In this document: positions 24,559 to 33,272 of the stretch, one piece after another
How positions within the stretch are numbered: position 1 is the first letter of the stretch
How the letters are laid out: the number at the start of each line of letters is the position of its first letter
DNA from: Lachnospiraceae bacterium
GTDB lineage: Bacteria > Bacillota > Clostridia > Lachnospirales > Lachnospiraceae
Reading direction: 5' to 3'
Assembly: GCA_021205385.1 (NCBI GenBank)
Contig: JAJPXQ010000138.1
Span: forward strand, 1-48,039
DNA: 48,039 nucleotides
The notes under the pieces: model-generated
Databases searched by the model: none
Told to the model about the DNA's origin: nothing
Seen by the model: only the letters and a program-made list of their open reading frames with translations
Position numbers and translations under genes: made by a program

Positions 24559-25923
24559 TTAGTTTTTAAAGCTGTGAATCGGCGCCGGAATGCGTCCTTT
24601 CCGGTTCACAAAATTGTCGCAGGAGAAGCGGCTGACCGGCATGATCGGCGCGTAACCGAGCAGGCCGCCGAACTCCACGGTCTCTCCCACGCCCTTGCCG
24701 ACGACCGGGATCAGGCGCACGGCAGTAGTTTTCTGATTCACCATGCCGATCGCCATCTCGTCCGCGATGATACCGGAGATTGTCGTCGCCTTCGTGTCGC
24801 CCGGAATTGCGATCATGTCGAGGCCGACTGAGCAGACGCAGGTCATCGCCTCGAGCTTTTCCAGGCAGAGCGCCCCCGCCTGCACCGCGTTGATCATGCC
24901 CTGATCCTCGCTGACCGGGATGAACGCGCCGCTCAATCCTCCCACATAGGAGGAAGCCATGACGCCGCCCTTCTTCACCTGGTCGTTCAGCAGGGCGAGC
25001 GCCGCCGTCGTGCCGGGCGCACCCGCATACTCCACGCCGATCTCATGCAGGATGTCGGCAACGCTGTCGCCGACCGCCGGTGTCGGGGCGAGGGAAAGGT
25101 CGATAATGCCGAAGGGAATCCCCAGCCTGCGGGACGCCTCCTGTGCCACGAGCTGCCCCACGCGCGTCACCTTGAAGGCCGTCTTCTTGATCGTCTCGCA
25201 GAGCACCTCAAAGCTCTCCCCGCGCACCTGCTCAAGCGCCGTCTTCACAACACCCGGCCCGCTGACGCCCACGTTGATGACCGCGTCGCCCTCCGTGACG
25301 CCGTGAAAAGCCCCCGCCATAAAGGGATTGTCGTCCGGCGCGTTGCAGAACACCACGAGCTTGGCGCAGCCGATGGAATCCTGCTCCTTCGTGAGCTCCG
25401 CCGTCTCCCTGATGATCTCTCCCATGAGACGCACCGCGTCCATGTCGATGCCGGTCTTCGTCGAACCGACATTGACCGAGCTGCACACGCACTCCGTCTC
25501 AGCCATAGCGCGCGGAATCGCGCGCATCAGAAGCTCGTCACTCTTCGTGATGCCCTTTGAGACGAGGGCGGAAAATCCGCCGAGGAAATTGACGCCGACC
25601 TCCTTCGCCGCGCGGTCGAGCACCTTCGCGATCTCCACATAGTCGTCCGGCGTGCGGCAGGCCGCGCCGCCCACGAGCGCGATCGGCGTAACAGAGATGC
25701 GCTTATTGACGATCGGGATCCCGTACTGTGCCTCGATCGCCTTTCCGGTGGAAACAAGGTCCCGCGCCGTCACCGTGATCTTTTCATAGATATTTTTCTT
25801 CAGAGTCTCCAGATCCGCATCGATGCAGTCCAGCAGGCTGATGCCCAGCGTGATCGTGCGCACATCCAGATTCTCCTGATCGATCATTTTGTTTGTCTCG
25901 ATCACTTCGCTGATGTTAATCAT
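24559..25923 (-). CDS. PFL family protein (UPF0210, DUF711)
   Basis: A conserved protein of 454 residues, structurally related to pyruvate formate-lyase but lacking a known reaction. The N-terminus [32 protein letters not shown] is typical, as are [27 protein letters not shown] and the end [16 protein letters not shown] start at ATG 25923, matching the family; an upstream ATG at 25935 is possible. It is paired, as in most Firmicutes, with the ACT-domain gene 29 bases upstream. Confidence 0.93.
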   Translation of the reverse strand: MINISEVIETNKMIDQENLDVRTITLGISLLDCIDADLETLKKNIYEKITVTARDLVSTGKAIEAQYGIPIVNKRISVTPIALVGGAACRTPDDYVEIAKVLDRAAKEVGVNFLGGFSALVSKGITKSDELLMRAIPRAMAETECVCSSVNVGSTKTGIDMDAVRLMGEIIRETAELTKEQDSIGCAKLVVFCNAPDDNPFMAGAFHGVTEGDAVINVGVSGPGVVKTALEQVRGESFEVLCETIKKTAFKVTRVGQLVAQEASRRLGIPFGIIDLSLAPTPAVGDSVADILHEIGVEYAGAPGTTAALALLNDQVKKGGVMASSYVGGLSGAFIPVSEDQGMINAVQAGALCLEKLEAMTCVCSVGLDMIAIPGDTKATTISGIIADEMAIGMVNQKTTAVRLIPVVGKGVGETVEFGGLLGYAPIMPVSRFSCDNFVNRKGRIPAPIHSFKN

Positions 25924-25952
25924 AGTCTGTCCCATTTGCCGTCTCCTTCTCT

Positions 25953-26225
25953 TCAGATCCGGTGCATCATGTTGAAGATGTCCTCATGCTGGCAGCGGAT
26001 GACGACGCCGATCTCCTGCCCGAGCGCGCCCAGATCGCCGGACATCTCCGTGACGTCGCCCGCTCCGGCTGCGTCCACGATCATCATCATATTGAAATAA
26101 CCGTCCACAATTGTCTGGGAAATATTGAGAATGTTGACCTTGTGCTCCGCCAGGTAGGTGCAGACCTTCGCGATGATTCCGACAGTATCGTGCCCCACAA
26201 CTGTGATGATAAATCTGTTTTGCAT
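25953..26225 (-). CDS. ACT domain protein (UPF0237)
   Basis: A 90-residue stand-alone ACT domain resembling the N-terminal half of GcvR. The sequence [45 protein letters not shown] fills the beta-alpha-beta fold with the ligand-binding turn GHDTVGI. ACT domains bind amino acids; with the PFL-family protein next door it probably forms a regulated pair, but neither role is established. A GGAGGAAAC site precedes the ATG. It follows the metallo-hydrolase by 15 bases. Confidence 0.93.
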   Translation of the reverse strand: MQNRFIITVVGHDTVGIIAKVCTYLAEHKVNILNISQTIVDGYFNMMMIVDAAGAGDVTEMSGDLGALGQEIGVVIRCQHEDIFNMMHRI

Positions 26226-26240
26226 AATCTTGTTTCCTCC

Positions 26241-27038
26241 TTAGAACTCACATAGATGGGAACGTTCGTCCCGCTTTGCCACCTCGATGTCGAAATCGCC
26301 GGGGCTGTAATCCGTCGGGCCAAGCCGGATTTCCAGCTTCACTGTCTCATAAGCCAGCTCCTCGTAATTATTTTCCTTACTCAGATGCCCGAGGTAAATC
26401 TTTTTCATATCGTCATGCAGCACCCGGCACAGGAGCTCTCCCGCGCTCTCGTTCGAGAGATGCCCGCGCTCTCCGAGGATGCGCTGCTTGAGCGGATAAG
26501 GATAGCGCCCGACCTCGAGCATCCGCACATCGTGATTTGCCTCAAGGAGCAGTACATCCAGTCCCTGTAAATGCTGCACGATATAGTCGTCGTAGACGCC
26601 CATATCCGTCGCGACCGCGGCCTGCTTTCCGTCGCAGCAGAAATGATAGGCCACCGGCTCCGCCGCGTCGTGGGAAATCGTGAAAGGCTGCGCCTCGATA
26701 TCGCCGACCGTAAAGCTCTCATCCGCGCGCACCACATGGTAGAGCCCCTCGTCGACCGGCCCTAAATTCGCCGTCGCCTTCATCCGCTCAATCGTCCCCG
26801 CCGTCGCATAGATCGGGAGTCCGTATTTTCTCGCCAGCACGCCGACGCCTTTGATATGGTCCACGTGTTCATGCGTGATCAGAAGTCCGTTAATATTCTG
26901 CCCGGTGAGCTCCAGCTCATGAAGACCCTCCTCGATCCGCTTCGCGCTGATGCCCGCGTCCACCAGAAGCTGCGTCCGCTCGCTCCCTATATAAATGCAG
27001 TTGCCGCTGCTTCCGCTGGCTATGCTGCAAAATCTCAT
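26241..27038 (-). CDS. walJ: MBL-fold metallo-hydrolase (WalJ/YycJ type)
   Basis: A 265-residue metallo-beta-lactamase-fold protein related to YycJ/WalJ, a 5'-3' exonuclease-like protein linked to cell division and DNA processing. It starts MRFCSIASGSSGNCIYIG, the conserved family opening, and carries the metal motif THEHVDH (His56, His58, Asp60, His61), a later HDAAEP and the GHLSNESAG segment. The frame extends to 27122, but the family N-terminus and the coaE spacing support 27038. It lies 19 bases after coaE. It is not next to the walRK operon, its usual neighbour. Confidence 0.9.
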   Translation of the reverse strand: MRFCSIASGSSGNCIYIGSERTQLLVDAGISAKRIEEGLHELELTGQNINGLLITHEHVDHIKGVGVLARKYGLPIYATAGTIERMKATANLGPVDEGLYHVVRADESFTVGDIEAQPFTISHDAAEPVAYHFCCDGKQAAVATDMGVYDDYIVQHLQGLDVLLLEANHDVRMLEVGRYPYPLKQRILGERGHLSNESAGELLCRVLHDDMKKIYLGHLSKENNYEELAYETVKLEIRLGPTDYSPGDFDIEVAKRDERSHLCEF

Positions 27039-27057
27039 CTTTTGTCCATCCCTCTTA

Positions 27058-27648
27058 TCAGTTCCGCTGCAGCACTGCGTCGACCTGACGCCGGGTTTCC
27101 TCCACGCTGCCGTTATTGTCAATCACGCGGTCACAGCGCGCCAGGAATTCCTCATGCGTCCGCTGGCTGCGCAGCAGCGCGTCGATGCGCTCCTCGCTGT
27201 AGCCACGACTCAGGCGCAGTCTCTGCCGCCGATTCTCTTCTTTTGTATAGATATACCAGGTCTCGTCGCAGAAGGCCTCGTAGTGCTCCTCCAGAAACAG
27301 GGCGGCCTCGACGACCGCAAGCGTCTCGCCCTTCCGCCCGGCCTCATGGAGCCGCCGCAGAATCTCTTCCTTCACAGCCGGATGAATGATGCTGTTCAGA
27401 AGCAGCCGCTTCTCCTCATCCGCAAAAACAATATTTCCGAGCGCTTTCCGGTCGATCTTCCCGTCCGGACTTGCGATACCATGTCCAAACGCTGCGATCA
27501 CCTTTTCATAGGCGATCGCCTCCGGCTCCATGACCTCGTGGCCCACCTTGTCCGCCTCGATCCGCAGCGCGCCATAGTGTTCCTCCAGATAATCGAGCAC
27601 CGCGCTCTTTCCAGCGCCGACGCCGCCGGTCACACCGATAATTCTCAT
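27058..27648 (-). CDS. coaE: Dephospho-CoA kinase
   Basis: Last step of CoA biosynthesis: ATP-dependent phosphorylation of dephospho-CoA. The 196 residues show the P-loop GVTGGVGAGKSAV at the N-terminus, the substrate region ADKVGHEVME near 33-42 and the lid region LRLSRGYSEERIDALLRSQ. The ATG directly follows the polA stop, the common polA-coaE linkage in Firmicutes. No anomalies. Confidence 0.96.
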   Translation of the reverse strand: MRIIGVTGGVGAGKSAVLDYLEEHYGALRIEADKVGHEVMEPEAIAYEKVIAAFGHGIASPDGKIDRKALGNIVFADEEKRLLLNSIIHPAVKEEILRRLHEAGRKGETLAVVEAALFLEEHYEAFCDETWYIYTKEENRRQRLRLSRGYSEERIDALLRSQRTHEEFLARCDRVIDNNGSVEETRRQVDAVLQRN

Positions 27649-30177
27649 CTATTTCGCCTCGTACCAGTTCGCGCCGCGATGCAGGTCGATCTCCAGCTCT
27701 ACCTTTAAGTTGGCCGCCTGCTGCATTTCCTCGCGCAGGATCCGCTCGACCTGATCCGCCTCCTCGTAAGGCGATTCGATCAGCAGCTCATCGTGCACCT
27801 GCAGGATCAACCGCGCCTTCAGCCCTTCCCGCTCCAGCCGCTCGTGCACGCGGTTCATCGCAATCTTGATGATATCCGCCGCGGTACCCTGGATCGGGGA
27901 GTTCATCGCGACGCGCTCGCCGAAGGAACGCTGCGCGAAATTCGAGGATTTCAGTTCCGGAATCGGTCTGCGCCTGCCGTACATCGTCGTCACATAGCCC
28001 TGCTCCTTCGCACTCTTCACAAGGCCGTCCAGGAAGACCTTGATGCCCGGATAGGTCTCAAAGTAGCGGTCAATGTACTGCTTCGCTTCCTTCGTCGAGA
28101 TGCTCAGGTCCTGCGAGAGCCCGAAGGAACTGATCCCGTAGACGATACCGAAGTTGACCGCCTTCGCATTTCTGCGCTGCAACGGCGTCACCTCGTCAAG
28201 CGGCACGTGGAAGACCTGCGAGGCCGTGATGCGGTGGATATCCTCCGCCTGACGGTAGGCCTCGATCAGCTTCTCATCGCCCGACATATGAGCCAGCACG
28301 CGCAGCTCGATCTGCGAGTAGTCCGCGTCGATGAAGACGCAGCCATCCTTCGGGATAAAAACCTTGCGGATCAGTCGTCCGAGCTCCATCCGCACCGGAA
28401 TATTCTGCAGGTTCGGCTCGGTGCTGCTGATACGGCCCGTCGCCGTGATCGTCTGATTAAAGTTCGAATGGATCCGCCCGTCCGCTGCGATGCAGGCGGC
28501 GAGGCCGTCCGCATAGGTCGATTTCAGCTTTGTTAGCTGGCGATACTCCAGCACATCGCGCACAATCTGGTGATCCGGCGCGAGTTTGTCGAGCACGTCC
28601 GCCGAGGTGGAATAGCCGGTCTTCGTCTTCTTTCCGCCCTTCATACCGAGCTTTTCAAACAAAATCACGCCCAGCTGCTTCGGGGAATTAATATTAAAGG
28701 TCTCGCCCGCCGCCTCATGAATCTGATGCTCCAGCTCCCCGATGCGACCCACGAGAGCGTCGCCGTACTCCTTCAGCTCGCGCTCGTTGACGCGCATGCC
28801 CTCGCGCTCCATATCGTAAAGTGTGAAGACGAGCGGCATCTCGATCTCGTCGAAGAGCCTGCGCATGCCTGTCTCTTCGAGCTTTTCCTCGAGCTCCGGC
28901 AGCTTCCGCAGCGTCGTAAGCGCCGCGTAAGGCTTTCCGATATCCGCATGCGCGTAGCTGCTCATCAGCGGATTCAAAAGATAGGCCGCGATCTCAATGT
29001 CAAAGAGATGCTCACGGTGGGAGGGCCTCACGTAGGCCAGAATCTTTTTCACATCGGAGGCCGCACAGAGCGGCACCCGCTCCACGATGCGCCCGAGACG
29101 GTCAAGAAGGTATCCTTCTGTCAAAAAACCCTCCGCCGCCACACAGTATACCTCGTTTTCCGACAGCGCAAGGGAGATGCTCATCGGCTCCCCTGCACAG
29201 ATCTCGAAAGCGATACGCTCCCGCTTCTCCGCCTCCGCGAACAGATTCTCCGCTTCCGCAAAGTCCGTGACAGGCTTTGCCTCCGGCTCCGCTGCCGATA
29301 CCGCCTCCGTCGTCTCAAAACGGGCGAGCAGCTTTTTGAAATTCAGCTTTTTACAGATTTCGTAAGCTTCCGCCGTATATAAATTTCCGATACGGGCGGC
29401 GTTAAAGTCGAGAGCAAGCGGCGCGTTCACGCAGATCGTCGCGAGCTCCTTGCTCATCACCGCCATATCGTAGTGATTTTTCAGCGCTTCCTTCGCGCGG
29501 TTCGGCTTAATCTCCTCCACATGTGCGTAGGCGTTCTCGATTGAGCCATAAGTCACGACCAGACTGGTCGCGGTCTTCTCGCCGATGCCCGGCACACCCG
29601 GGATATTGTCGGAGGCGTCGCCCATCAGGGCTTTGAGCTCAATGATCTGCGGCGGCGTCACCTGATACGCGCTCACCACGTCCTTCGCGTAGAAATTGTC
29701 GACCTCGGTCACGCCACGCCTTGTCCGCGGCATGCGAATCAGCACCCGCTCCGTCGCGAGCTGCAGAAGGTCGCGGTCGCCCGATACAATAACCGCATCG
29801 ATGCCTCGTTCCTCGGCAAGCCGCGCCGCTGTACCCAGAAGATCGTCCGCCTCGTAGCCCTCCTGCATGAGCAGCGGAATCCCCATGGCCGTCAGCAGTT
29901 CCTTCAGGACCGGGATCTGCTCCCGCAGCTCCTCCGGCATCGGCTTGCGCGTGCCCTTATAGGCCTCATACATTTTATGGCGAAAAGTCGGCGCATGCAA
30001 ATCAAAGGCCACAGCCAGATACTCCGGCTGCTCCTCGTCCAGAATGCGGAACATAATATTCAGGAATCCGAAGATTCCGTTAGTATGCAGGCCCTCCTGA
30101 TTCGTCAGATCCGGCACGCCGTAAAAGGCGCGGTGGATCATGCTGTGCCCGTCGATCAGTACGATCTTTTCACTCAT
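27649..30177 (-). CDS. polA: DNA polymerase I
   Basis: Repair and Okazaki-fragment polymerase, 842 residues. The 5'-3' exonuclease domain (about 1-290) has VLIDGHSMIHRAFYG, the acidic SGDRDLLQLA and the helix-hairpin LMGDASDNIPGVPGIGEKTA. The polymerase domain (about 430-842) has motif A DADYSQIELRVLAH, motif B RRNAKAVNFGIVYG and motif C QVHDELLIE. The middle 3'-5' exonuclease-like domain has lost the metal-binding acids: where E. coli has D-x-E, this protein reads FEICAGEP, so proofreading is probably absent, as in several Firmicutes. It begins immediately after the anti-sigma-like gene. Confidence 0.97.
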   Translation of the reverse strand: MSEKIVLIDGHSMIHRAFYGVPDLTNQEGLHTNGIFGFLNIMFRILDEEQPEYLAVAFDLHAPTFRHKMYEAYKGTRKPMPEELREQIPVLKELLTAMGIPLLMQEGYEADDLLGTAARLAEERGIDAVIVSGDRDLLQLATERVLIRMPRTRRGVTEVDNFYAKDVVSAYQVTPPQIIELKALMGDASDNIPGVPGIGEKTATSLVVTYGSIENAYAHVEEIKPNRAKEALKNHYDMAVMSKELATICVNAPLALDFNAARIGNLYTAEAYEICKKLNFKKLLARFETTEAVSAAEPEAKPVTDFAEAENLFAEAEKRERIAFEICAGEPMSISLALSENEVYCVAAEGFLTEGYLLDRLGRIVERVPLCAASDVKKILAYVRPSHREHLFDIEIAAYLLNPLMSSYAHADIGKPYAALTTLRKLPELEEKLEETGMRRLFDEIEMPLVFTLYDMEREGMRVNERELKEYGDALVGRIGELEHQIHEAAGETFNINSPKQLGVILFEKLGMKGGKKTKTGYSTSADVLDKLAPDHQIVRDVLEYRQLTKLKSTYADGLAACIAADGRIHSNFNQTITATGRISSTEPNLQNIPVRMELGRLIRKVFIPKDGCVFIDADYSQIELRVLAHMSGDEKLIEAYRQAEDIHRITASQVFHVPLDEVTPLQRRNAKAVNFGIVYGISSFGLSQDLSISTKEAKQYIDRYFETYPGIKVFLDGLVKSAKEQGYVTTMYGRRRPIPELKSSNFAQRSFGERVAMNSPIQGTAADIIKIAMNRVHERLEREGLKARLILQVHDELLIESPYEEADQVERILREEMQQAANLKVELEIDLHRGANWYEAK

Positions 30178-30501
30178 TCAGAACAATCCTCTCATAATCA
30201 GGAAAAACAGCGCCGCCGTCGCAGCCATTTTCAGCAAAAAGGAATAGACATGCCAGAAATGTACATCCAGCACGTCCTCCTCCGAAGTCTTCAGGGAGTC
30301 CTCGACGAGCGTCCGGTAGTCCACCTTCTCCTCGTCCCCGTCCAGCTGCCGGATGCCCGCAAAGACGGTAGAGTAGACCTCCAGCTCCTCATAGCACTCC
30401 GGGCAGTGACGCACATGGCGAACGAATTCGTCCTCCTGACGCTCTTCCAGATCTCCGTTGATATAGGGTACCAGCAGACGCTGCACCTCTTTACAGTTCA
30501 T
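30178..30501 (-). CDS. Zinc-finger anti-sigma-like membrane protein (zf-HC2)
   Basis: A 107-residue protein with an N-terminal zf-HC2 domain (Cys3, then HVRHCPEC: His29-x3-Cys33-x2-Cys36 type ligands) and one C-terminal transmembrane helix (MAATAALFFLIMRGLF), so the finger faces the cytoplasm. This architecture is that of ZAS-type anti-sigma factors, but no ECF sigma gene is nearby; it is wedged between alaS and polA with 33 and 0 base gaps. Its partner may be elsewhere, or it may have a different role linked to the operon (inference). Confidence 0.85.
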   Translation of the reverse strand: MNCKEVQRLLVPYINGDLEERQEDEFVRHVRHCPECYEELEVYSTVFAGIRQLDGDEEKVDYRTLVEDSLKTSEEDVLDVHFWHVYSFLLKMAATAALFFLIMRGLF

Positions 30502-30534
30502 ATGATCGCTCCTACCATTCTGCGGAAATCAGCA

Positions 30535-33192
30535 TCACGCTCCAAGCTGCTCCTTCAGCGTCCGCGCCGCCTCCGCGATCGCCTCGTCGACGCCCGCCGG
30601 ATTCTTTCCTCCGGCCTGCGCCATACCCGGGCGTCCGCCGCCGCCTCCGCCAACCTTCGCAGCGATAGCCTTGATGAGGTTGCCTGCGTGCGCGCCCTTC
30701 TTCTGCGCGCCGTCGGTTGCGGTCGCCATCAGGCTGACCTTGCCCTCATTCACTGCGGCGAGCACGACGACGCCCTCACCGAGTTTCTCCTTGAGCTGGT
30801 CTCCGAGCTCCCGAAGGCCGTTCATGTCGACTCCTTCGAGTTTTGCTGCCAGCAGTTTCACGCCGCCGATCTCCTTCACCTGATCCATCACATCGCCGAG
30901 CGCATCCTTCGCCGCGCGGCTCTTCAGCGACTCGTTCTCGCTCTGCAGCGCCTTGATCTCGGCATAGAGATGGCTGATCTTCTCCGTCACGCCGGAGGGC
31001 GTCGTCTTCAGAAGATGCGCCGCCTTCGAAAGCTCCGCCTCCTGCTCCTTATAATAATCAAACACGCCCTGTCCGGTCAGCGCCTCGATCCGGCGCACGC
31101 CCGCAGCGATGCCGGACTCCGACACGATCTTGAAGGCCGTGATCACGCCCGTGTTCGCGACATGCGTGCCGCCGCAGAGTTCCTTCGAAAAATCACCCAT
31201 CGACACCACGCGGACCTCGTCGGAATACTTCTCCCCAAAGAGAGCCATCGCGCCGGTCTTCCTGGCATCCTCGATATTCATAATCTGCGTTGTCACCGGG
31301 AGCGAAGCACGGATCTCTTCATTCACAATGCGCTCCGTCCGGGCCAGTTCCTCTGCTGTCATCTGCTGGAAATGCGAAAAGTCAAAGCGCAGACGATCCG
31401 GCGTCACAAGAGAGCCCTTCTGCTCGACGTGATTGCCGAGCACCATCTTCAGCGCCTTCTGCAGAAGATGCGTCGCGCTGTGGTTTTTACAGGTATCCGC
31501 GCGGCCCGCCTCATCGACGCGCAAAGTCACGACGTCGCCGACCTTGATCATGCCCTTCGACATATGGCCTACGTGGCCATACTTGCCGCCGAGCAGCTTG
31601 ATCGTATCCTCAACCATGAACTCCCCGTCGCCGACCGTAATCACGCCCTTGTCACCCTGCTGGCCGCCCATCGTCGCGTAGAACGGCGTCTGCTCCACGA
31701 AGATCGTGCCCCGCTCTCCGTCCGTCAGCGCCTCGACGAGCTCGCTCTGGGTCGTCAGCACCGTCACCTTCGACTGCTCCGTCAGCCTGTCATAGCCGAC
31801 GAACTCCGTCGTCACGGAAGCGTCGATCTCATCGTAAACCGTCGCGTCCGCGCCCATGTAGTTCGTCACCGCGCGCGCCGAGCGGGCCTTATTTCTCTGC
31901 TCCTCCATGCAGGCCTTAAAGCCATCCTCATCGATCGCATAACCCTTCTCTTCCAGAATCTCGCTCGTCAGATCAAGCGGGAAGCCATAGGTATCGTAGA
32001 GCTTGAAGGCGTTCGCGCCGCAGAGCGTCGTCTCGCCCGCGGCTTTCATCTCCTCCTCCATCTGCCCGAGGATGCTCAGGCCCTGGTCGATCGTCTTGTT
32101 GAACTTATCCTCCTCCTGCGTCAGCACCTTGAAGATAAATTCCTTCTTCTCATCCAGCTCCGGATAGCCGTCCTTTGAGCCCTCAATGACCGTCTCGGAG
32201 AGCTTCGCAAGGAATTTTCCATCCACGCCGAGCAGCCTGCCGTGGCGGGCGGCCCTGCGGATCAGACGGCGCAGCACGTAGCCGCGGCCCTCGTTCGTCG
32301 GCATGATGCCGTCGGAGATCATGAAAGTCGCCGAGCGGATATGGTCTGTGATCAGGCGAATTGAGACGTCCTTCTCCTCCGAGTCGTGGTAAGCGCAGTG
32401 CGCAAACTCGCAGACCTTGTCCCGCAGCGCACGGATCGTGTCCACATCAAAAATCGAATCCACATCCTGCACGACCGAGGCGAGACGCTCCAGGCCCATA
32501 CCGGTGTCGATATTCTTCTGCTCCAGCTCGGTGTAGTGATTATTTCCATCATTGTCAAACTGCGTGAAGACGTCGTTCCAGATCTCCATGTAGCGGTCGC
32601 AGTCGCAGCCGACCGTGCAGCCCGGCTTGCCGCAGCCGTACTTCTCGCCGCGGTCATAATAGACCTCCGAGCAGGGGCCGCAGGGACCTGCGCCGTGCTC
32701 CCAGAAGTTGTCCTCCTTGCCAAAGCGGAAGATCCGCTCCGCCGGAATGCCGATCTTCTTATTCCAGATCTCGAAGGCCTCGTCGTCGTCCTGATAGACG
32801 GAAGGATACAGCCGGTTCGCATCAAGTCCCACCACATCCGTCAGGAACTCCCAGGTCCACTCGATCGCTTCCTCTTTAAAATAATCCCCAAAGGAGAAAT
32901 TGCCCAGCATCTCGAAGAAGGTACCATGGCGCGCCGTCTTGCCGACGTTCTCGATGTCGCCGGTACGGATGCACTTCTGGCAGGTCGTCACACGCTTGCG
33001 TGGCGGGATCTCCGCCCCTGTGAAGTAAGGCTTCAGCGGCGCCATGCCGGAGTTGATCAGCAAAAGGCTCTTATCATTATGAGGCACCAGCGAGAAACTG
33101 TTCATCCGAAGATGCCCCTTGCTCTCGAAATACTCCAGAAACATCCTCCGCAGCTCGTTTACACCGTATTTTTCCACTTTCTTTTCCTCCAA
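30535..33192 (-). CDS. alaS: Alanine-tRNA ligase
   Basis: Class II synthetase charging tRNA-Ala, 885 residues. The catalytic core contains the motif 2 region and the cysteine-rich insert typical of bacterial AlaS (PCGPCSE, CGKPGC, GCDCDR near 165-200). The editing domain has the zinc motif NHSATHLLQ near 575 and CGGTHV near 680. The C-Ala domain ends with the glycine-rich VGGGGGGRPGMAQAGG. A GGAGG site precedes the ATG, and it has its own promoter. It opens a run of eight genes to 24137. No T-box could fit in its roughly 35-base leader. Confidence 0.98.
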   Translation of the reverse strand: MEEKKVEKYGVNELRRMFLEYFESKGHLRMNSFSLVPHNDKSLLLINSGMAPLKPYFTGAEIPPRKRVTTCQKCIRTGDIENVGKTARHGTFFEMLGNFSFGDYFKEEAIEWTWEFLTDVVGLDANRLYPSVYQDDDEAFEIWNKKIGIPAERIFRFGKEDNFWEHGAGPCGPCSEVYYDRGEKYGCGKPGCTVGCDCDRYMEIWNDVFTQFDNDGNNHYTELEQKNIDTGMGLERLASVVQDVDSIFDVDTIRALRDKVCEFAHCAYHDSEEKDVSIRLITDHIRSATFMISDGIMPTNEGRGYVLRRLIRRAARHGRLLGVDGKFLAKLSETVIEGSKDGYPELDEKKEFIFKVLTQEEDKFNKTIDQGLSILGQMEEEMKAAGETTLCGANAFKLYDTYGFPLDLTSEILEEKGYAIDEDGFKACMEEQRNKARSARAVTNYMGADATVYDEIDASVTTEFVGYDRLTEQSKVTVLTTQSELVEALTDGERGTIFVEQTPFYATMGGQQGDKGVITVGDGEFMVEDTIKLLGGKYGHVGHMSKGMIKVGDVVTLRVDEAGRADTCKNHSATHLLQKALKMVLGNHVEQKGSLVTPDRLRFDFSHFQQMTAEELARTERIVNEEIRASLPVTTQIMNIEDARKTGAMALFGEKYSDEVRVVSMGDFSKELCGGTHVANTGVITAFKIVSESGIAAGVRRIEALTGQGVFDYYKEQEAELSKAAHLLKTTPSGVTEKISHLYAEIKALQSENESLKSRAAKDALGDVMDQVKEIGGVKLLAAKLEGVDMNGLRELGDQLKEKLGEGVVVLAAVNEGKVSLMATATDGAQKKGAHAGNLIKAIAAKVGGGGGGRPGMAQAGGKNPAGVDEAIAEAARTLKEQLGA

Positions 33193-33194
33193 TC

Positions 33195-33221
33195 AAAAAC
33201 CGCGGCTGCAAAAACGCGGTT
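33195..33221 (-). terminator. Hairpin with T-run in the alaS leader
   Basis: AACCGCG and CGCGGTT arms separated by 10 bases, then a TTTTTG tail on the minus strand, between the alaS promoter and its ribosome site. It could terminate read-through from the Fic gene, or attenuate alaS itself. Confidence 0.6.
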
Positions 33222-33236
33222 CGCATACTCCTATGA

Positions 33237-33265
33237 ATCATAGCACACGATTCCATGGACTGCAA
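33237..33265 (-). promoter_or_regulatory. Promoter of alaS
   Basis: Minus strand TTGCAG (33260-33265), 17 bases, TATGAT (33237-33242), placed 8 bases past the Fic stop codon. The predicted leader is only about 35 bases long and includes the hairpin at 33195-33221. Confidence 0.72.
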
Positions 33266-33272
33266 ATCTTTT

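Noticed and set aside
27039..27122. Longer N-terminus for the WalJ-type protein
   Set aside because: It overlaps coaE, and the family starts at the conserved RFCSIASGSSGN segment encoded from 27038.
29977..32178. A long plus-strand open frame (733 codons) opposite polA and alaS
   Set aside because: It lies antisense to two secure genes, has Arg/His/Leu-rich composition typical of the reverse frame of GC-rich coding DNA, and has no ribosome site or family features.
33193..33236. T-box riboswitch before alaS
   Set aside because: The predicted leader is about 35 bases, far too short for a T-box, and no T-box sequence is visible.
33077..33241. Possible leader peptide overlapping the alaS promoter and start
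   Set aside because: The AGGAG is only one base from its ATG, too close to be used, and the frame overlaps alaS in another frame with no codon pattern suggesting alanine attenuation.
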